A stretch of DNA of 64,000 nt, taken from NCBI RefSeq assembly GCF_000013745.1, contig NC_007925.1, positions 2,976,001 through 3,040,000 on the forward strand, read 5' to 3'. This document shows, piece by piece, positions 22,099-30,425 of this stretch (positions are counted from its first letter, which is position 1; each line of letters starts with the position of its first letter). A program made the position numbers and the translations under genes. Origin of the DNA: Rhodopseudomonas_A palustris_F (GTDB lineage Bacteria; Pseudomonadota; Alphaproteobacteria; Rhizobiales; Xanthobacteraceae). The notes beneath the pieces are model-generated. The model saw nothing but the letters and a program-made list of their open reading frames with translations, did no database searches and was not told the origin of the DNA.

Positions 22099-22140
22099 AG
22101 GCTTGTGAGTGAGACTACGTGGCTTTCATCAATCAAAAGT

Positions 22141-23520
22141 CTAGTTCGATGCTTCAGGGATTGACCGATCCCTAACCTTGAATTCGATGTATGATAGAAT
22201 CTGACTCCTCGTCCATACTCGAACTTGCCACTCTCCGGCGAGTTCGAGCGTCGTACCTAACGGCACCGCAAAGTGAGCCATCCCATGAATGCACTGCGCA
22301 GGGTCGAAAATAAGCGGAGCCCTGGACGTTTCACGCCCGGCCGGATCGAATAAAGAAAGAAATATCACCGTGGGGACGTCTTTTAATAAGCTGTCAAATC
22401 GGCATGAAACGATCACATTAAAGATTGTATCTACGGGAATACATGGCGGATCAAAGAAACGCCAGTCTGCACCAAGGACATAAAAATTTCCTGCGTGCAT
22501 TTCTAAGGCTGACGCCATCATAAGAGAAGTGACTCGGAATCGAGTTGCCCGTAAATGGTCCCGCTGGGGCTCGCTCCATCCGTCCAGGTAGGCTGCTAAG
22601 CTTGGGGTTGCTGAGAGGCCGCCCTCCGCCCTGACCTCTTTCAATAACGACCCGTCCTTTTTCATAAATCGTAGAATGGTATCTTCGCCAGCTTTGGGAA
22701 GTTGATTTGGCAATAATGGTCTTCCGCCTTTGCCAATAACAATTTCAATCTGGCCAGAAAATCCGTCTCGACGCATTGCCTCGATATCGTAGGTCCCAAT
22801 GACCTGATTTCCGCCGTTCCCTCCATCTCCACCAATGGCATCATCGCCTATTGCTCCAGCGCCACCGCCTCCAGCTCCTGGCGTAACGCTCGAAGTATCC
22901 GGATCCCATTCGGACAGTTTGATGTCTTCAAAATGCGTACTGGGCGTCGGAACAGTGTAGCCCGAATCGTCAACCCTGACGGAGCCGCCATCACCCCCTT
23001 TGCCTGCTCTCGCGTTCTTGCCGATTGCGCCGCCGCCACCACCGCCTGCGCTGGGAGCCAGACCTCCTTGCCCCCCAAGATGAAAAGTATTTCCGTGACC
23101 GAATTCGTAAGCAGCGCTAAACGATTGCTGCATTGTTTCTTCTACCATCTTGTCAGTGAGAACCCAGCCTTGTCTGATTTGGTCGAACTTGTCCAACTGC
23201 GCTCGCTTGAGGGCGATCAGTCGCTCGGTTGTATAAGCACCCACTAACGCGGGATCGTCTATGGCTGCCGCATGCTCGGTGCACATCAGTATCAAATTTT
23301 CTTCACTACGATTCTGCTCTGACGACTGCGACGGATTCCACCGAGGCCCACCTTCGCTTCGTGCGCAAATGTGCGCAACGCGTGACGCTAAGGTTCTACG
23401 ACCAGTCTGAGGGTCCATGGTATAGAGTGGTCTTTTGCAGCCGTCGAACGCGCAACTGAAAGCGTGAGCATAAAGGTACTTAATCGTGCTTGGCGTGGGG
23501 AGCGGGTGGACTATGGGCAC
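22141..23520 (-). CDS. HNH-like zinc nuclease domain fused to Gly-rich and beta-sandwich domains, unknown
   Basis: 459 residues from a GTG without a clear ribosome site; the start must lie near here because the zinc fold begins by residue 20. Residues 20-90 fit an HNH treble-clef: C23/C28, AH50, N75 in EENLILMC, C80 and H83. Two glycine-rich tracts (about 148-180 and 215-240) and IEIVIGKGG...GEDTILRF (258-284) match the polyglycine domains known from phage tail fibres. The C-terminal 120 residues (LEMHAGNFYVLGADWRFF on) look like a beta sandwich similar to small DUF6941-type proteins. Base composition is clearly lower in GC than the neighbours, suggesting transfer. Convergent with uvrA; no partner gene. 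Confidence 0.7.
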   Translation of the reverse strand: MPIVHPLPTPSTIKYLYAHAFSCAFDGCKRPLYTMDPQTGRRTLASRVAHICARSEGGPRWNPSQSSEQNRSEENLILMCTEHAAAIDDPALVGAYTTERLIALKRAQLDKFDQIRQGWVLTDKMVEETMQQSFSAAYEFGHGNTFHLGGQGGLAPSAGGGGGGAIGKNARAGKGGDGGSVRVDDSGYTVPTPSTHFEDIKLSEWDPDTSSVTPGAGGGGAGAIGDDAIGGDGGNGGNQVIGTYDIEAMRRDGFSGQIEIVIGKGGRPLLPNQLPKAGEDTILRFMKKDGSLLKEVRAEGGLSATPSLAAYLDGWSEPQRDHLRATRFRVTSLMMASALEMHAGNFYVLGADWRFFDPPCIPVDTIFNVIVSCRFDSLLKDVPTVIFLSLFDPAGRETSRAPLIFDPAQCIHGMAHFAVPLGTTLELAGEWQVRVWTRSQILSYIEFKVRDRSIPEASN

Positions 23521-23592
23521 AATATTGCTACCATAAGATGGAATTCAGCTAAGGCGTGGATTTCATATATATAATCCACGAAACAAGCAAGC

Positions 23593-23671
23593 GTAGCCCG
23601 GATGAGCGAAGCGAAATCCGGGACTCATTGGCCGGGGTGCCCCGCATTTCGCTTCGCTCATGACGGGCTAC
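23593..23671. repeat. REP-like palindromic repeat, copy 1
   Basis: Outer arms GTAGCCCG and CGGGCTAC frame inner arms GAGCGAAGCGAAAT and ATTTCGCTTCGCTC, giving a long imperfect hairpin with a short central loop. The same design recurs at 23985-24065. Elements with GTAGCCCGGATGAGCG arms are widespread in proteobacterial intergenic DNA. Confidence 0.85.
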
Positions 23672-23724
23672 ACGCCGCCTGCTAGCATGGATGCAACAGA
23701 GAATTATTGACGAGGCTGATCGCA

Positions 23725-23934
23725 ATGCCCCGAACACGAAACGAACTCATCCGTGAAGGCCGCTACGCGGCCGAGGTGACGGTCGAGCGCGGCGAGGAAG
23801 GCGCGTGGGAGCCTACTCTCTCGCCCGACGATGTGCGCCGGGTCGAAGCGGTGCGGGCGGCGCTGCGCCGCGGCGATGTTGCCGAGGCAGCCAAGTATGG
23901 CCGCGTGTTCGAACTGAAGCCGATCTCTATTTGA
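23725..23934 (+). CDS. small hypothetical protein
   Basis: 69 residues from ATG at 23725 (GAGG nine bases upstream); an in-frame TTG 18 bases earlier would add six. The protein is highly charged, with a likely first strand (RYAAEVTVERGE), then WEPTLSPDDVRRVEAVRAALRRGDVAEAAKYG, which reads as two helices. I do not recognise a family. It lies alone between two REP-like palindromes and near two DUF433 genes, a setting typical of small toxin-antitoxin or regulatory genes, but no partner is present. Confidence 0.55.
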   Translation: MPRTRNELIREGRYAAEVTVERGEEGAWEPTLSPDDVRRVEAVRAALRRGDVAEAAKYGRVFELKPISI

Positions 23935-23984
23935 TCAACGTCGAGCCGACACCTCGATCACCGCCTCCCCCCGTGCGAGCAAGC

Positions 23985-24065
23985 GTAGCCCGCATGAGCG
24001 CAGCGACTGCGGGATTCTCCATGACCGCTGGATGCCCCGCATATCGCTGCGCTCATGCGGGCTAC
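23985..24065. repeat. REP-like palindromic repeat, copy 2
   Basis: Outer arms GTAGCCCG/CGGGCTAC and inner arms GCATGAGCGCAGCG / CGCTGCGCTCATGC pair almost perfectly. Both this copy and the one at 23593 are preceded by CAAGC. The repeat ends nine bases from the 3' end of the DUF433 gene and may serve as its transcript end. Confidence 0.85.
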
Positions 24066-24073
24066 AGATTTTC

Positions 24074-24298
24074 TTAGGCCGCGATGACCGGGTGATCCGC
24101 CTGCTTTGCTGCGAAGGCCAGAGCCGCGTCAATGTCGGCGTTTTCCAGATACGGATAGTCGCGCAAAATGTCGTCGCGCGAAGCTCCCGCCGAGAGTTGA
24201 CCGAGAATATCGGCGACGCTGATCCGTAGGCCGCGAATGCAGGGGCGGCCGTGCAGCACGTCCGGATCGATGGTGATACGCGTAAGCAGGTCCGACAT
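24074..24298 (-). CDS. DUF433 protein (VapB-like antitoxin family), copy 1
   Basis: 74 residues, ATG at 24298 with GAGG seven bases upstream. The family signature is complete: ITIDPDVLHGRPCIRGLRISVADILGQL, a helix pair, then DYPYLENADIDAALAFAA. DUF433 proteins have a winged or Arc-like DNA-binding N-part and usually pair with a DUF5615 PIN-like toxin. No such toxin is adjacent, so this is an orphan antitoxin or a free-standing regulator. A second DUF433 gene lies 71 bases upstream on the same strand. Confidence 0.85.
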   Translation of the reverse strand: MSDLLTRITIDPDVLHGRPCIRGLRISVADILGQLSAGASRDDILRDYPYLENADIDAALAFAAKQADHPVIAA

Positions 24299-24369
24299 CG
24301 AACACCTCTGCGGGGAGAATAGCGTTCACCAAGTTTGTCAGCAAGCGCGCCGAACGTGTCCGCGCATGC

Positions 24370-24591
24370 TCAGCCATAGATGACGTCTTCATCAGCGAGA
24401 TAGTCGGCAGCGAAGGCCTGCGCCGCCAAAATATCGTCCTGCGTCAGCCGCGGGTGGTCGGCGAGGATCGCGGCGGCCGGCAGCCCGGCGCCGAGTTTGC
24501 GCAGGATCAGTTCAACCGGAACCCGAGTGCCGCGGATCACCGGCTTGCCGCCCATCACGTCCGGATTGAATTCGATGCGTTCGTGGGGCAT
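24370..24591 (-). CDS. DUF433 protein (VapB-like antitoxin family), copy 2
   Basis: 73 residues from ATG at 24591, with GAGG six bases upstream; an in-frame upstream extension lacks such a site. It carries the family signature IEFNPDVMGGKPVIRGTRVPVELIL and DHPRLTQDDILAAQAFAADYL. It differs widely from the copy at 24074 (GRPCIRGLRIS against GKPVIRGTRVP), so the pair is not a recent duplication. No DUF5615 toxin accompanies it either. Confidence 0.87.
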   Translation of the reverse strand: MPHERIEFNPDVMGGKPVIRGTRVPVELILRKLGAGLPAAAILADHPRLTQDDILAAQAFAADYLADEDVIYG

Positions 24592-24907
24592 GGCAGCCTC
24601 TGAAGTCGCAGTCCAAATATCTTGGATTGATACCATGAACTGGCCGCCGGCGTCATCCGTTCAGCGAGCTGAACCGTAATGGTGGCGCGGCGGCGAGCTC
24701 TGCGTGCAAGATGGGTCGAGCGCTTGCGACATCCATCGCCTGACGTCCACGAGCTTGACCGCTTCCCCCCACGCGCAAAATCGCAGTCGTGTGCAATAAG
24801 AGACAGGTTGGCCGTGCAGGACGCCTATAAGCGCCGAAGACACGCTGATGGCCGGCTTCAGCCGGAAGACATGCGCGTTGCTGATTTCACCGATTGGATC
24901 GACGCGC
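24592..24907. other. intergenic region before the flavocytochrome gene
   Basis: 316 bases between divergent genes. I see no convincing frame with a ribosome site, no terminator and no repeat. It must carry promoters for both neighbours. Confidence 0.45.
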
Positions 24908-26242
24908 ATGCAGTTCACACGACTGACCACCACATTTGCCTTCGCCGTGGTCGGGCTGGCGGGGCTCTGGCTGCTCAGCCTGGCGCCGGACGCGCTGTCG
25001 CAGGGATTCTGGGCGACGCGCACCACCCTGGTCTATGGCAGCGGCGTGCTGGCGCTCGGCCTGATGTCGGTCGGCGTGATCCTGGCGGCCCGGCCGCTGT
25101 GGTTCGAGACTGCGCTCGGCGGTCTCGACAAGTTCTATCGGCTGCACAAATGGCTGGGGCTGGCGGCGCTCGGATTTGCCATCGCGCATTTTGTGTTGCG
25201 CAAGGGGCCGTCGTGGCTCAGCGAGCTCGGGCTGTTCGCCGTGCCGCCGAAGCCGCCGCATGCGAAAGAAGTCGCGACCGGTTTCGACCTGTTTCGCGAG
25301 CTCAAGCATCCGGCCGCCGAGATCGGTGAATGGGCGTTCTATCTGCTCCTCGCGCTGGTGGCGTTGGCGCTGTGGAAGCGGTTTCCGTACAAATACTTTT
25401 TCAAGACCCATCGCTTGATGCCGGCGATCTATCTGGTGCTGGTGTTTCACGCCGTCATCCTGATCGATCGCAGTTACTGGCTTAGGCCGCTCGGTCCGGT
25501 GCTGGCGCTGTTGCTGATGGCCGGAACGCTGGCCGCCCTGATTGCGCTGTTCCGCAAGATCGGGCTGTCGCGCCGGGCTTCCGGATCGATTGCCAAGCTG
25601 GCGCTCTATGACGGCAATCAGGTGCTCGACGTCGAGATCCGGCTGGAAACCACCTGGCCCGGACATCAGGCCGGCCAGTTTGCATTCGTGAATTTCGACG
25701 ATGTCGAGGATGCTCACCCCTTCACGATTTCCTCGGCATGGCATGATGACGGGCTGCTGCTGTTCTCGATCAAGGGGCTCGGCGACTACACCCGAACCCT
25801 GGCGGGCAATCTGCATCTGGGTCAGGGCGTCGTCGTTGAAGGCCCTTACGGCCGGTTCAACTTTGAAGGCGCCAGCCATCGCCAGATCTGGATCGGCGGC
25901 GGGGTCGGCGTCACGCCATTCATCGCGCGGCTACGGCAGCTTGCCCGTGTCGGCCGAACGGATCCGGTCGATCTGTTCTACGCCACCAATGCGCCGGACC
26001 CCGCGTTCCTGGCTCCGATCCGGCAATTGGCCGAACAGACCGGGGTCGCCTTTCATCTGGTGGATGGATCACAGGCCGGTCGGCTGACGCTGGAGAGCCT
26101 GACGGTGATGGTTCCGGATTGGAAACAGGCCGACGTCTGGTTTTGCGGTCCGCGCGGCTTTGGCGTCGCCATGCGTAGCGCGATGCTGGCGCAAGGCCTG
26201 CCGACCTCGCGTTTCCACCAGGAATTATTCGAGATGCGCTGA
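24908..26242 (+). CDS. ferric-reductase-like transmembrane flavocytochrome
   Basis: 444 residues from ATG at 24908; an in-frame ATG 60 bases earlier adds residues that do not fit. About six membrane helices carry the haem histidines: LHKWLGLAALGFAIAH and FKTHRLMPAIYLVLVFH give two pairs for stacked haems. The C-terminal half is a ferredoxin-reductase module with FAD motif HPFTISSA, nucleotide motif GGGVGVTPF and the closing WFCGPRGFG. The build matches bacterial ferric/NADPH oxidase-like reductases that pass electrons from NAD(P)H across the membrane. The acceptor is unknown. Confidence 0.9.
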   Translation: MQFTRLTTTFAFAVVGLAGLWLLSLAPDALSQGFWATRTTLVYGSGVLALGLMSVGVILAARPLWFETALGGLDKFYRLHKWLGLAALGFAIAHFVLRKGPSWLSELGLFAVPPKPPHAKEVATGFDLFRELKHPAAEIGEWAFYLLLALVALALWKRFPYKYFFKTHRLMPAIYLVLVFHAVILIDRSYWLRPLGPVLALLLMAGTLAALIALFRKIGLSRRASGSIAKLALYDGNQVLDVEIRLETTWPGHQAGQFAFVNFDDVEDAHPFTISSAWHDDGLLLFSIKGLGDYTRTLAGNLHLGQGVVVEGPYGRFNFEGASHRQIWIGGGVGVTPFIARLRQLARVGRTDPVDLFYATNAPDPAFLAPIRQLAEQTGVAFHLVDGSQAGRLTLESLTVMVPDWKQADVWFCGPRGFGVAMRSAMLAQGLPTSRFHQELFEMR

Positions 26243-26427
26243 TCGGCACGCGATCGACATCGATCGCCGCGCTCACCCTCAGCAACGCTCGTCGATGCAT
26301 GACTAAGCGGTCGAGCCGCCCTGCGCCGCGCGATACTTCCGCACTGTCCCATTTAAGAGACAAGATTTTCGCCGCGCAACCTTAGGCTGCTGGGAGAGAT
26401 TGATTCGCTCAGCCCAGAGGAAACGCG

Positions 26428-27183
26428 ATGATCCGGTTCATGCTCGCCTCTTTTGCCGCCCTTGCGATGGTGAGTTCCGCGTCCGCCGCCGACGTCGCCG
26501 CCGCGCCCTATGCCAAGGCGATCAGCGCGCCGGTCTACGGCTGGAGCGGGTTCTATCTCGGCGGCAATGGCGGCTGGGGCTCCAGCCGCAAATGCTGGGA
26601 TTTCGTCAATGCGGCGGGCAGTTTTCTCAGCTCGGAAGGCTGCCACGACGCCACCGGCGGCACCGCCGGCGGCCAGGTCGGCTATCGCTGGCAGGCCGCC
26701 AATATGGTGTTCGGCGTCGAGGCGCAGGGCAACTGGGCGGATTTCAACGGCAGCAATATCAGCGTCGCCTTCCCGACCGTGGTCAACGCCACCAAGGTCG
26801 ACTCCTTCGGGCTGTTCACCGGCCAGATCGGCAATGCCTGGGGCAACACCCTGGTCTATCTCAAGGCCGGCGGCGCGGTGACCTCGGATCGCTACACCGG
26901 CTACCTCACCTCCAACGGCGTGCAGATCAGCGACGCCGTGAAGGACACCCGCTGGGGCGCGGTGGTCGGGCTCGGCGTGGAGTATGGCTTCGGCGGCGCC
27001 TGGTCGGTCGGCGTCGAATACGATCACATGTTCATGCAGGACAAGCTGATCCGGTTCACCAATATCGGCACGGTGGCGCCGGCCGGCACCGCCTATGCCA
27101 GCGACCGCATCCATCAGGACGTCGATCTGGTGACGCTGCGGCTGAATTATCGCTGGGGCGGCCACGCCGCCGCGGCCTATTGA
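26428..27183 (+). CDS. Omp25/RopB-type outer-membrane beta-barrel protein
   Basis: 251 residues. Signal peptide of about 20 residues ending SASA, then YGWSGFYLGGNGGWGSS, the family opening. It matches the protein at 18070 strand by strand (GYRWQAANMVFGVEAQGNWADF against GYRWQTGTWVFGLEAQGDWADL) and ends WGGHAAAAY, with a terminal Tyr. Two Cys (about 53 and 71) in the first large loop could form a disulfide and are missing from the paralogue. GAGGAAA precedes the ATG. Confidence 0.92.
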   Translation: MIRFMLASFAALAMVSSASAADVAAAPYAKAISAPVYGWSGFYLGGNGGWGSSRKCWDFVNAAGSFLSSEGCHDATGGTAGGQVGYRWQAANMVFGVEAQGNWADFNGSNISVAFPTVVNATKVDSFGLFTGQIGNAWGNTLVYLKAGGAVTSDRYTGYLTSNGVQISDAVKDTRWGAVVGLGVEYGFGGAWSVGVEYDHMFMQDKLIRFTNIGTVAPAGTAYASDRIHQDVDLVTLRLNYRWGGHAAAAY

Positions 27184-27265
27184 GCGGTGTCGCAGCCGCG
27201 AACGCGCGTGCCCGCGACCTCTGATTTCAATCGCCTTCCAGCCGCCCGGCGGCTATGCTGCGGCG

Positions 27266-27622
27266 ATGTCCCGCCTCGCCTCTCTGACGATGGTCGTCGC
27301 GCTGGCGCTGCTGCCGGTCGCAGCGTCGTCGGCTCCGGCGAAGAAGCCGTCGCAACGCTGGCACGGCTACGGCTTTCTGCCCGGTTATCATCAGCCGCCG
27401 AACAACAGTCTGCCGCCGTTCGCCGACAACACTCCGGCGTCGCGGAAGGCGCTGCGCAAACGGCGGCCTTGGTACATCGATCCGGTGCCGCAATATTACG
27501 GCTACGACGGCGAGCTGCATTATCTCGGGCGGCCGGGCTTCTACCGCGGGCGCTACAATGGCGGCAGCTTCGGCCCGTGTTGGACCCGGACGCCGATCGG
27601 GCCGATCTGGAATTGCGGCTGA
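27266..27622 (+). CDS. small secreted protein, unknown
   Basis: 118 residues. A signal peptide of about 22 residues (MSRLASLTMVVALALLPVAASSA) is followed by a short mature part rich in Tyr, Pro, Gly and Trp: WHGYGFLPGYHQPP, RPWYIDPVPQYYGYDG and GPCWTRTPIGPIWNCG. Two Cys near the end may pair. Such Tyr/Pro/Gly-rich secreted proteins are common in Bradyrhizobiaceae but have no assigned role. It lies 82 bases after the barrel gene and may be cotranscribed. Confidence 0.75.
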   Translation: MSRLASLTMVVALALLPVAASSAPAKKPSQRWHGYGFLPGYHQPPNNSLPPFADNTPASRKALRKRRPWYIDPVPQYYGYDGELHYLGRPGFYRGRYNGGSFGPCWTRTPIGPIWNCG

Positions 27623-27736
27623 TCGGATCTTCGTCCAAGCCCGCTAAATCATCGCCGGCCGGACCTCGGCCGGCCGCCGCCATCCTCGTGGCTTTTGCCG
27701 GTTGCGGTCGCGCCGCGAAGCAGGCCTAGTGTGGCG

Positions 27737-28513
27737 ATGACCTACCAGGACCTCAAGGCCAGCGTCCGCGAACTCTACGAAGGCACCACGCCGCGCGGCG
27801 TCGCCTTTCGCTATGCGCTGCTGGCGTTCGACATCGTCGCGGTGACGTTCATCATCGCCACCTCGTTTCTGCCGTCCAACGAGCTGGTCGAAACGCTCGA
27901 CCTGGTGTTCGGCGTGTTGATCCTGATCGATTTCGCCGCGCGGCTGGCGATCAGCCGGCGCCCGCTGCGCGAGTTCACCCGGCTGGCGACCTGGACCGAT
28001 ATTGTGGCGATCGTGTCGTTTCTGGCGCCGCTCGCCGGCGAAGGCGGCGGCTTCCTGCGGATCCTGCGCACGCTGCGGCTATTGCGCAACTATCAGATGC
28101 TGGCGCGGCTGCGCAGCGACAGCCGCTTTTTCCGCCGCAACGAAGAAGTCATCATCGCGGTCACCAACCTCGCGGTGTTCATTTTCGTGATGACCTCGGT
28201 GGTCTATGAAACCCAGAAATTCCGCAACCCCGAAATCGGCAACTATGCGGACGCGCTGTATTTCACCGTCACCGCGCTTACTACGACCGGCTTCGGCGAC
28301 ATCACGCTGCAGGGCACCGCCGGCCGGCTGATCAGCGTCGTCATCATGATCTTCGGCGTCACGCTGTTCTTCAATCTCGCGCGCGCTTTGCTCAGCCCCG
28401 ACAAGGTGCGGTTTCCCTGCCCCACCTGCGGCCTGCAGCGGCACGACCGCGACGCGGTGTGCTGCAAGGCCTGCGGCACCGTGCTGAAAATTCCCGACGA
28501 AGGAATGGTGTGA
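27737..28513 (+). CDS. voltage-gated potassium channel with C-terminal zinc ribbon
   Basis: 258 residues from ATG at 27737. Six membrane segments are predicted; S4 carries arginines every third residue (R108, R111, R114, R117), as in voltage sensors, and the pore has the K+ filter TTTGFGD (182-188). After S6 there is a short linker and a zinc ribbon with C228/C231 and C243/C246 (FPCPTCGLQ, CCKACG). Channels of this layout let K+ flow at certain membrane potentials; the zinc ribbon in place of the usual RCK or cyclic-nucleotide domain is unusual. Confidence 0.88.
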   Translation: MTYQDLKASVRELYEGTTPRGVAFRYALLAFDIVAVTFIIATSFLPSNELVETLDLVFGVLILIDFAARLAISRRPLREFTRLATWTDIVAIVSFLAPLAGEGGGFLRILRTLRLLRNYQMLARLRSDSRFFRRNEEVIIAVTNLAVFIFVMTSVVYETQKFRNPEIGNYADALYFTVTALTTTGFGDITLQGTAGRLISVVIMIFGVTLFFNLARALLSPDKVRFPCPTCGLQRHDRDAVCCKACGTVLKIPDEGMV

Positions 28514-28813
28514 GCGCGATCACCGCGCACCGCCGTCGCTCTTCGCGCTGCGCGTGTCGCTGCGATAAATCGCATCGACGCGCGCGATAAGCCGCAGCCA
28601 TCGATAGGACCGCTGTGCGAACGGCGGCGGCTTCGCCTCCGTATCATTCCTGATGAGCGCCATGCGTTCCACGCACGCAGCACTGCGTTTGAAAATACCG
28701 CGTGCTAACTAACAGCCGTGACGCTAGACCGCGCGCACCCGCTGGCAGTGACTGATACGGGCCTTTGCTCCCGCCTCGAACGCCGCCTCGCTGCGCACCT
28801 TCGAGGCCTCCCC
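28514..28813. other. intergenic region before the anion transporter
   Basis: 300 bases with several CGCGC-rich inverted stretches but no terminator with a T-run and no convincing coding frame. Confidence 0.4.
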
Positions 28814-30286
28814 ATGAAACATCTGGTTCTGCCCCGCCCGGTTCCGACTGCGGTCGTCGTCTGTCTGACGCTGATCATCTGGTTCGCGATTCCGGTGCCG
28901 GCCGGCGTCGCGCCGAATGCCTGGCATCTGTTCGCGCTGTTCGTCGGCACCATCGTGGCGATCATCGGCAAGGCGATGCCGCTCGGCGCGCTGTCGATCC
29001 TCGCCATCGCGCTGGTGGCGATCACCGGCGTCACCAACCCGACCAAGCCCGCCGCGGCGTTGGCCGACGCGCTGTCCGGCTTCGCCAATCCGCTGATCTG
29101 GCTGATCGTCAGCGCGGTGATGGTGGCGCTGGCGGTGACCAAGACCGGGCTCGGCCGCCGCATCGGCTTCTACTTCGTCAAGCTGTTCGGCAAGAAGACG
29201 CTCGGCGTGGCCTACGGCTTGGTGTTTTCCGAATTGGTGATCGCGCCGGTGACGCCGAGCAACACCGCGCGCGGCGGCGCCATCATCCATCCGATCATGC
29301 GCTCGATCGCCGACAGCTACGGGTCGAGCCCCGAGCTCGGCACCCAGAACAGCATCGGCCGTTATCTGGCGCTGGTGAACTACAACACCAACCCGATCAC
29401 CTCGGCGATGTTCATCACCGCCACCGCGCCCAATCCGCTGTGCGTGGCGCTGATCGCGGCGGCCACCGCCGGGGCGGTCTCGATCAGCTGGGGGCAATGG
29501 GCGCTGGCGGCGCTGTTGCCCTGCCTGGTGATGCTGCTGGTGATGCCGCTGGTGCTCTACCTGCTGTATCCGCCGCAGATCACCCACACCCCGGGCGCCA
29601 AGGAGATGGCCAGCGCCGAACTGGCCAAGCTCGGACCGATGCGGACTCCCGAAGCAATCACGCTGTGCGTGCTGATCATGATGCTGGCGGTGTGGGCCGG
29701 CGTGCCGGTCTGGTTGTTCGGTCCGGCGTTCGCGCTCGACCCCACCACCACCGCCTTCGTCGGCCTGGCGCTGCTGCTGGTCACCGGCGTGTTGGAGTGG
29801 GACGACATCCTCAAGGCCAAGAGCGCTTGGGACACCTTGATCTGGTTCGCCGCGCTGGTGATGATGGCGACCTTCCTCGGCAATCTCGGCCTCACCAAAT
29901 GGTTCTCGCTGACCATCCAGGGCGGCATCACCCATTTGGGGCTGGACTGGAAGGCGTCGGCGGCGATCCTGGTGGTGGTGTATTTCTACGCGCACTACTT
30001 TTTCGCCTCGACCACCGCGCACGTCACCGCGATGTTCGCCGCGTTCTTTGCCGCCGGCATCGCGCTCGGCACCCCGCCGATGCTGCTCGGCCTGTTGCTG
30101 GCGTTCTCGTCGTCGCTCAACATGTCGCTGACGCATTACGCCACCGGCACCGCGCCGATCATCTTCGGCTCCGGCTACATCACCTTGAACGAGTGGTGGA
30201 TCGCGGGGCTGGTGATGAGCGTGGTCAACCTGTTGATCCTGGTCGGCGTCGGCGGCGTGTGGTGGAGCGTGCTGGGCTATATCTGA
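28814..30286 (+). CDS. DASS-family anion:sodium symporter (dicarboxylate-type)
   Basis: 490 residues from ATG at 28814 with GAGG seven bases ahead; an upstream in-frame start adds 32 residues without membrane character. About 12 helices and two re-entrant hairpins are suggested. Family marks are the paired SNT-type sites: TPSNTARGGAI (about 152-162) and the later SLTHYATGTAPI, plus GYITLNEWW near the end. Members import citrate, malate, succinate, 2-oxoglutarate or sulfate with Na+. The CitT/SodiTl branch is the closest by pattern; the substrate is not settled. Confidence 0.9.
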   Translation: MKHLVLPRPVPTAVVVCLTLIIWFAIPVPAGVAPNAWHLFALFVGTIVAIIGKAMPLGALSILAIALVAITGVTNPTKPAAALADALSGFANPLIWLIVSAVMVALAVTKTGLGRRIGFYFVKLFGKKTLGVAYGLVFSELVIAPVTPSNTARGGAIIHPIMRSIADSYGSSPELGTQNSIGRYLALVNYNTNPITSAMFITATAPNPLCVALIAAATAGAVSISWGQWALAALLPCLVMLLVMPLVLYLLYPPQITHTPGAKEMASAELAKLGPMRTPEAITLCVLIMMLAVWAGVPVWLFGPAFALDPTTTAFVGLALLLVTGVLEWDDILKAKSAWDTLIWFAALVMMATFLGNLGLTKWFSLTIQGGITHLGLDWKASAAILVVVYFYAHYFFASTTAHVTAMFAAFFAAGIALGTPPMLLGLLLAFSSSLNMSLTHYATGTAPIIFGSGYITLNEWWIAGLVMSVVNLLILVGVGGVWWSVLGYI

Positions 30287-30296
30287 GCCCGGGCGC

Positions 30297-30425
30297 TTAC
30301 CTGACGCCGCTGCCCTTGCAGCGCTGGCAGGTCACCACCTTGTCGCCCTTCTTCAACGTGCCCTTGCCTTCGCAGTTCTTGCACTTCTGTTTCTTCTTGA
30401 TGTTGGGGCCTTTGTCGTTGGCCAT
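30297..30425 (-). CDS. 42-residue DnaJ-type zinc-finger protein
   Basis: A short gene, ATG at 30425 to TAA at 30297. It holds two CxxCxGxG motifs (C15-C18 EGKG and C33-C36 KGSG) in a lysine-rich chain, the same knuckle used in the cysteine-rich domain of DnaJ. One zinc ion would be bound by the four Cys. It is convergent with the anion transporter, 10 bases apart. Function unknown; such minimal zinc knuckles may bind nucleic acid or protein partners. Confidence 0.75.
   Translation of the reverse strand: MANDKGPNIKKKQKCKNCEGKGTLKKGDKVVTCQRCKGSGVR

Noticed and set aside
22141..23520. HNH gene as part of a prophage packaging module
   Set aside because: No terminase, portal, integrase or tail genes are nearby; the Gly-rich part alone does not make it a phage gene.
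23725..24298. Toxin-antitoxin pair made of the 69-residue protein and a DUF433 protein
   Set aside because: The genes are convergent with a palindrome between them and the small protein has no PIN/DUF5615 features.
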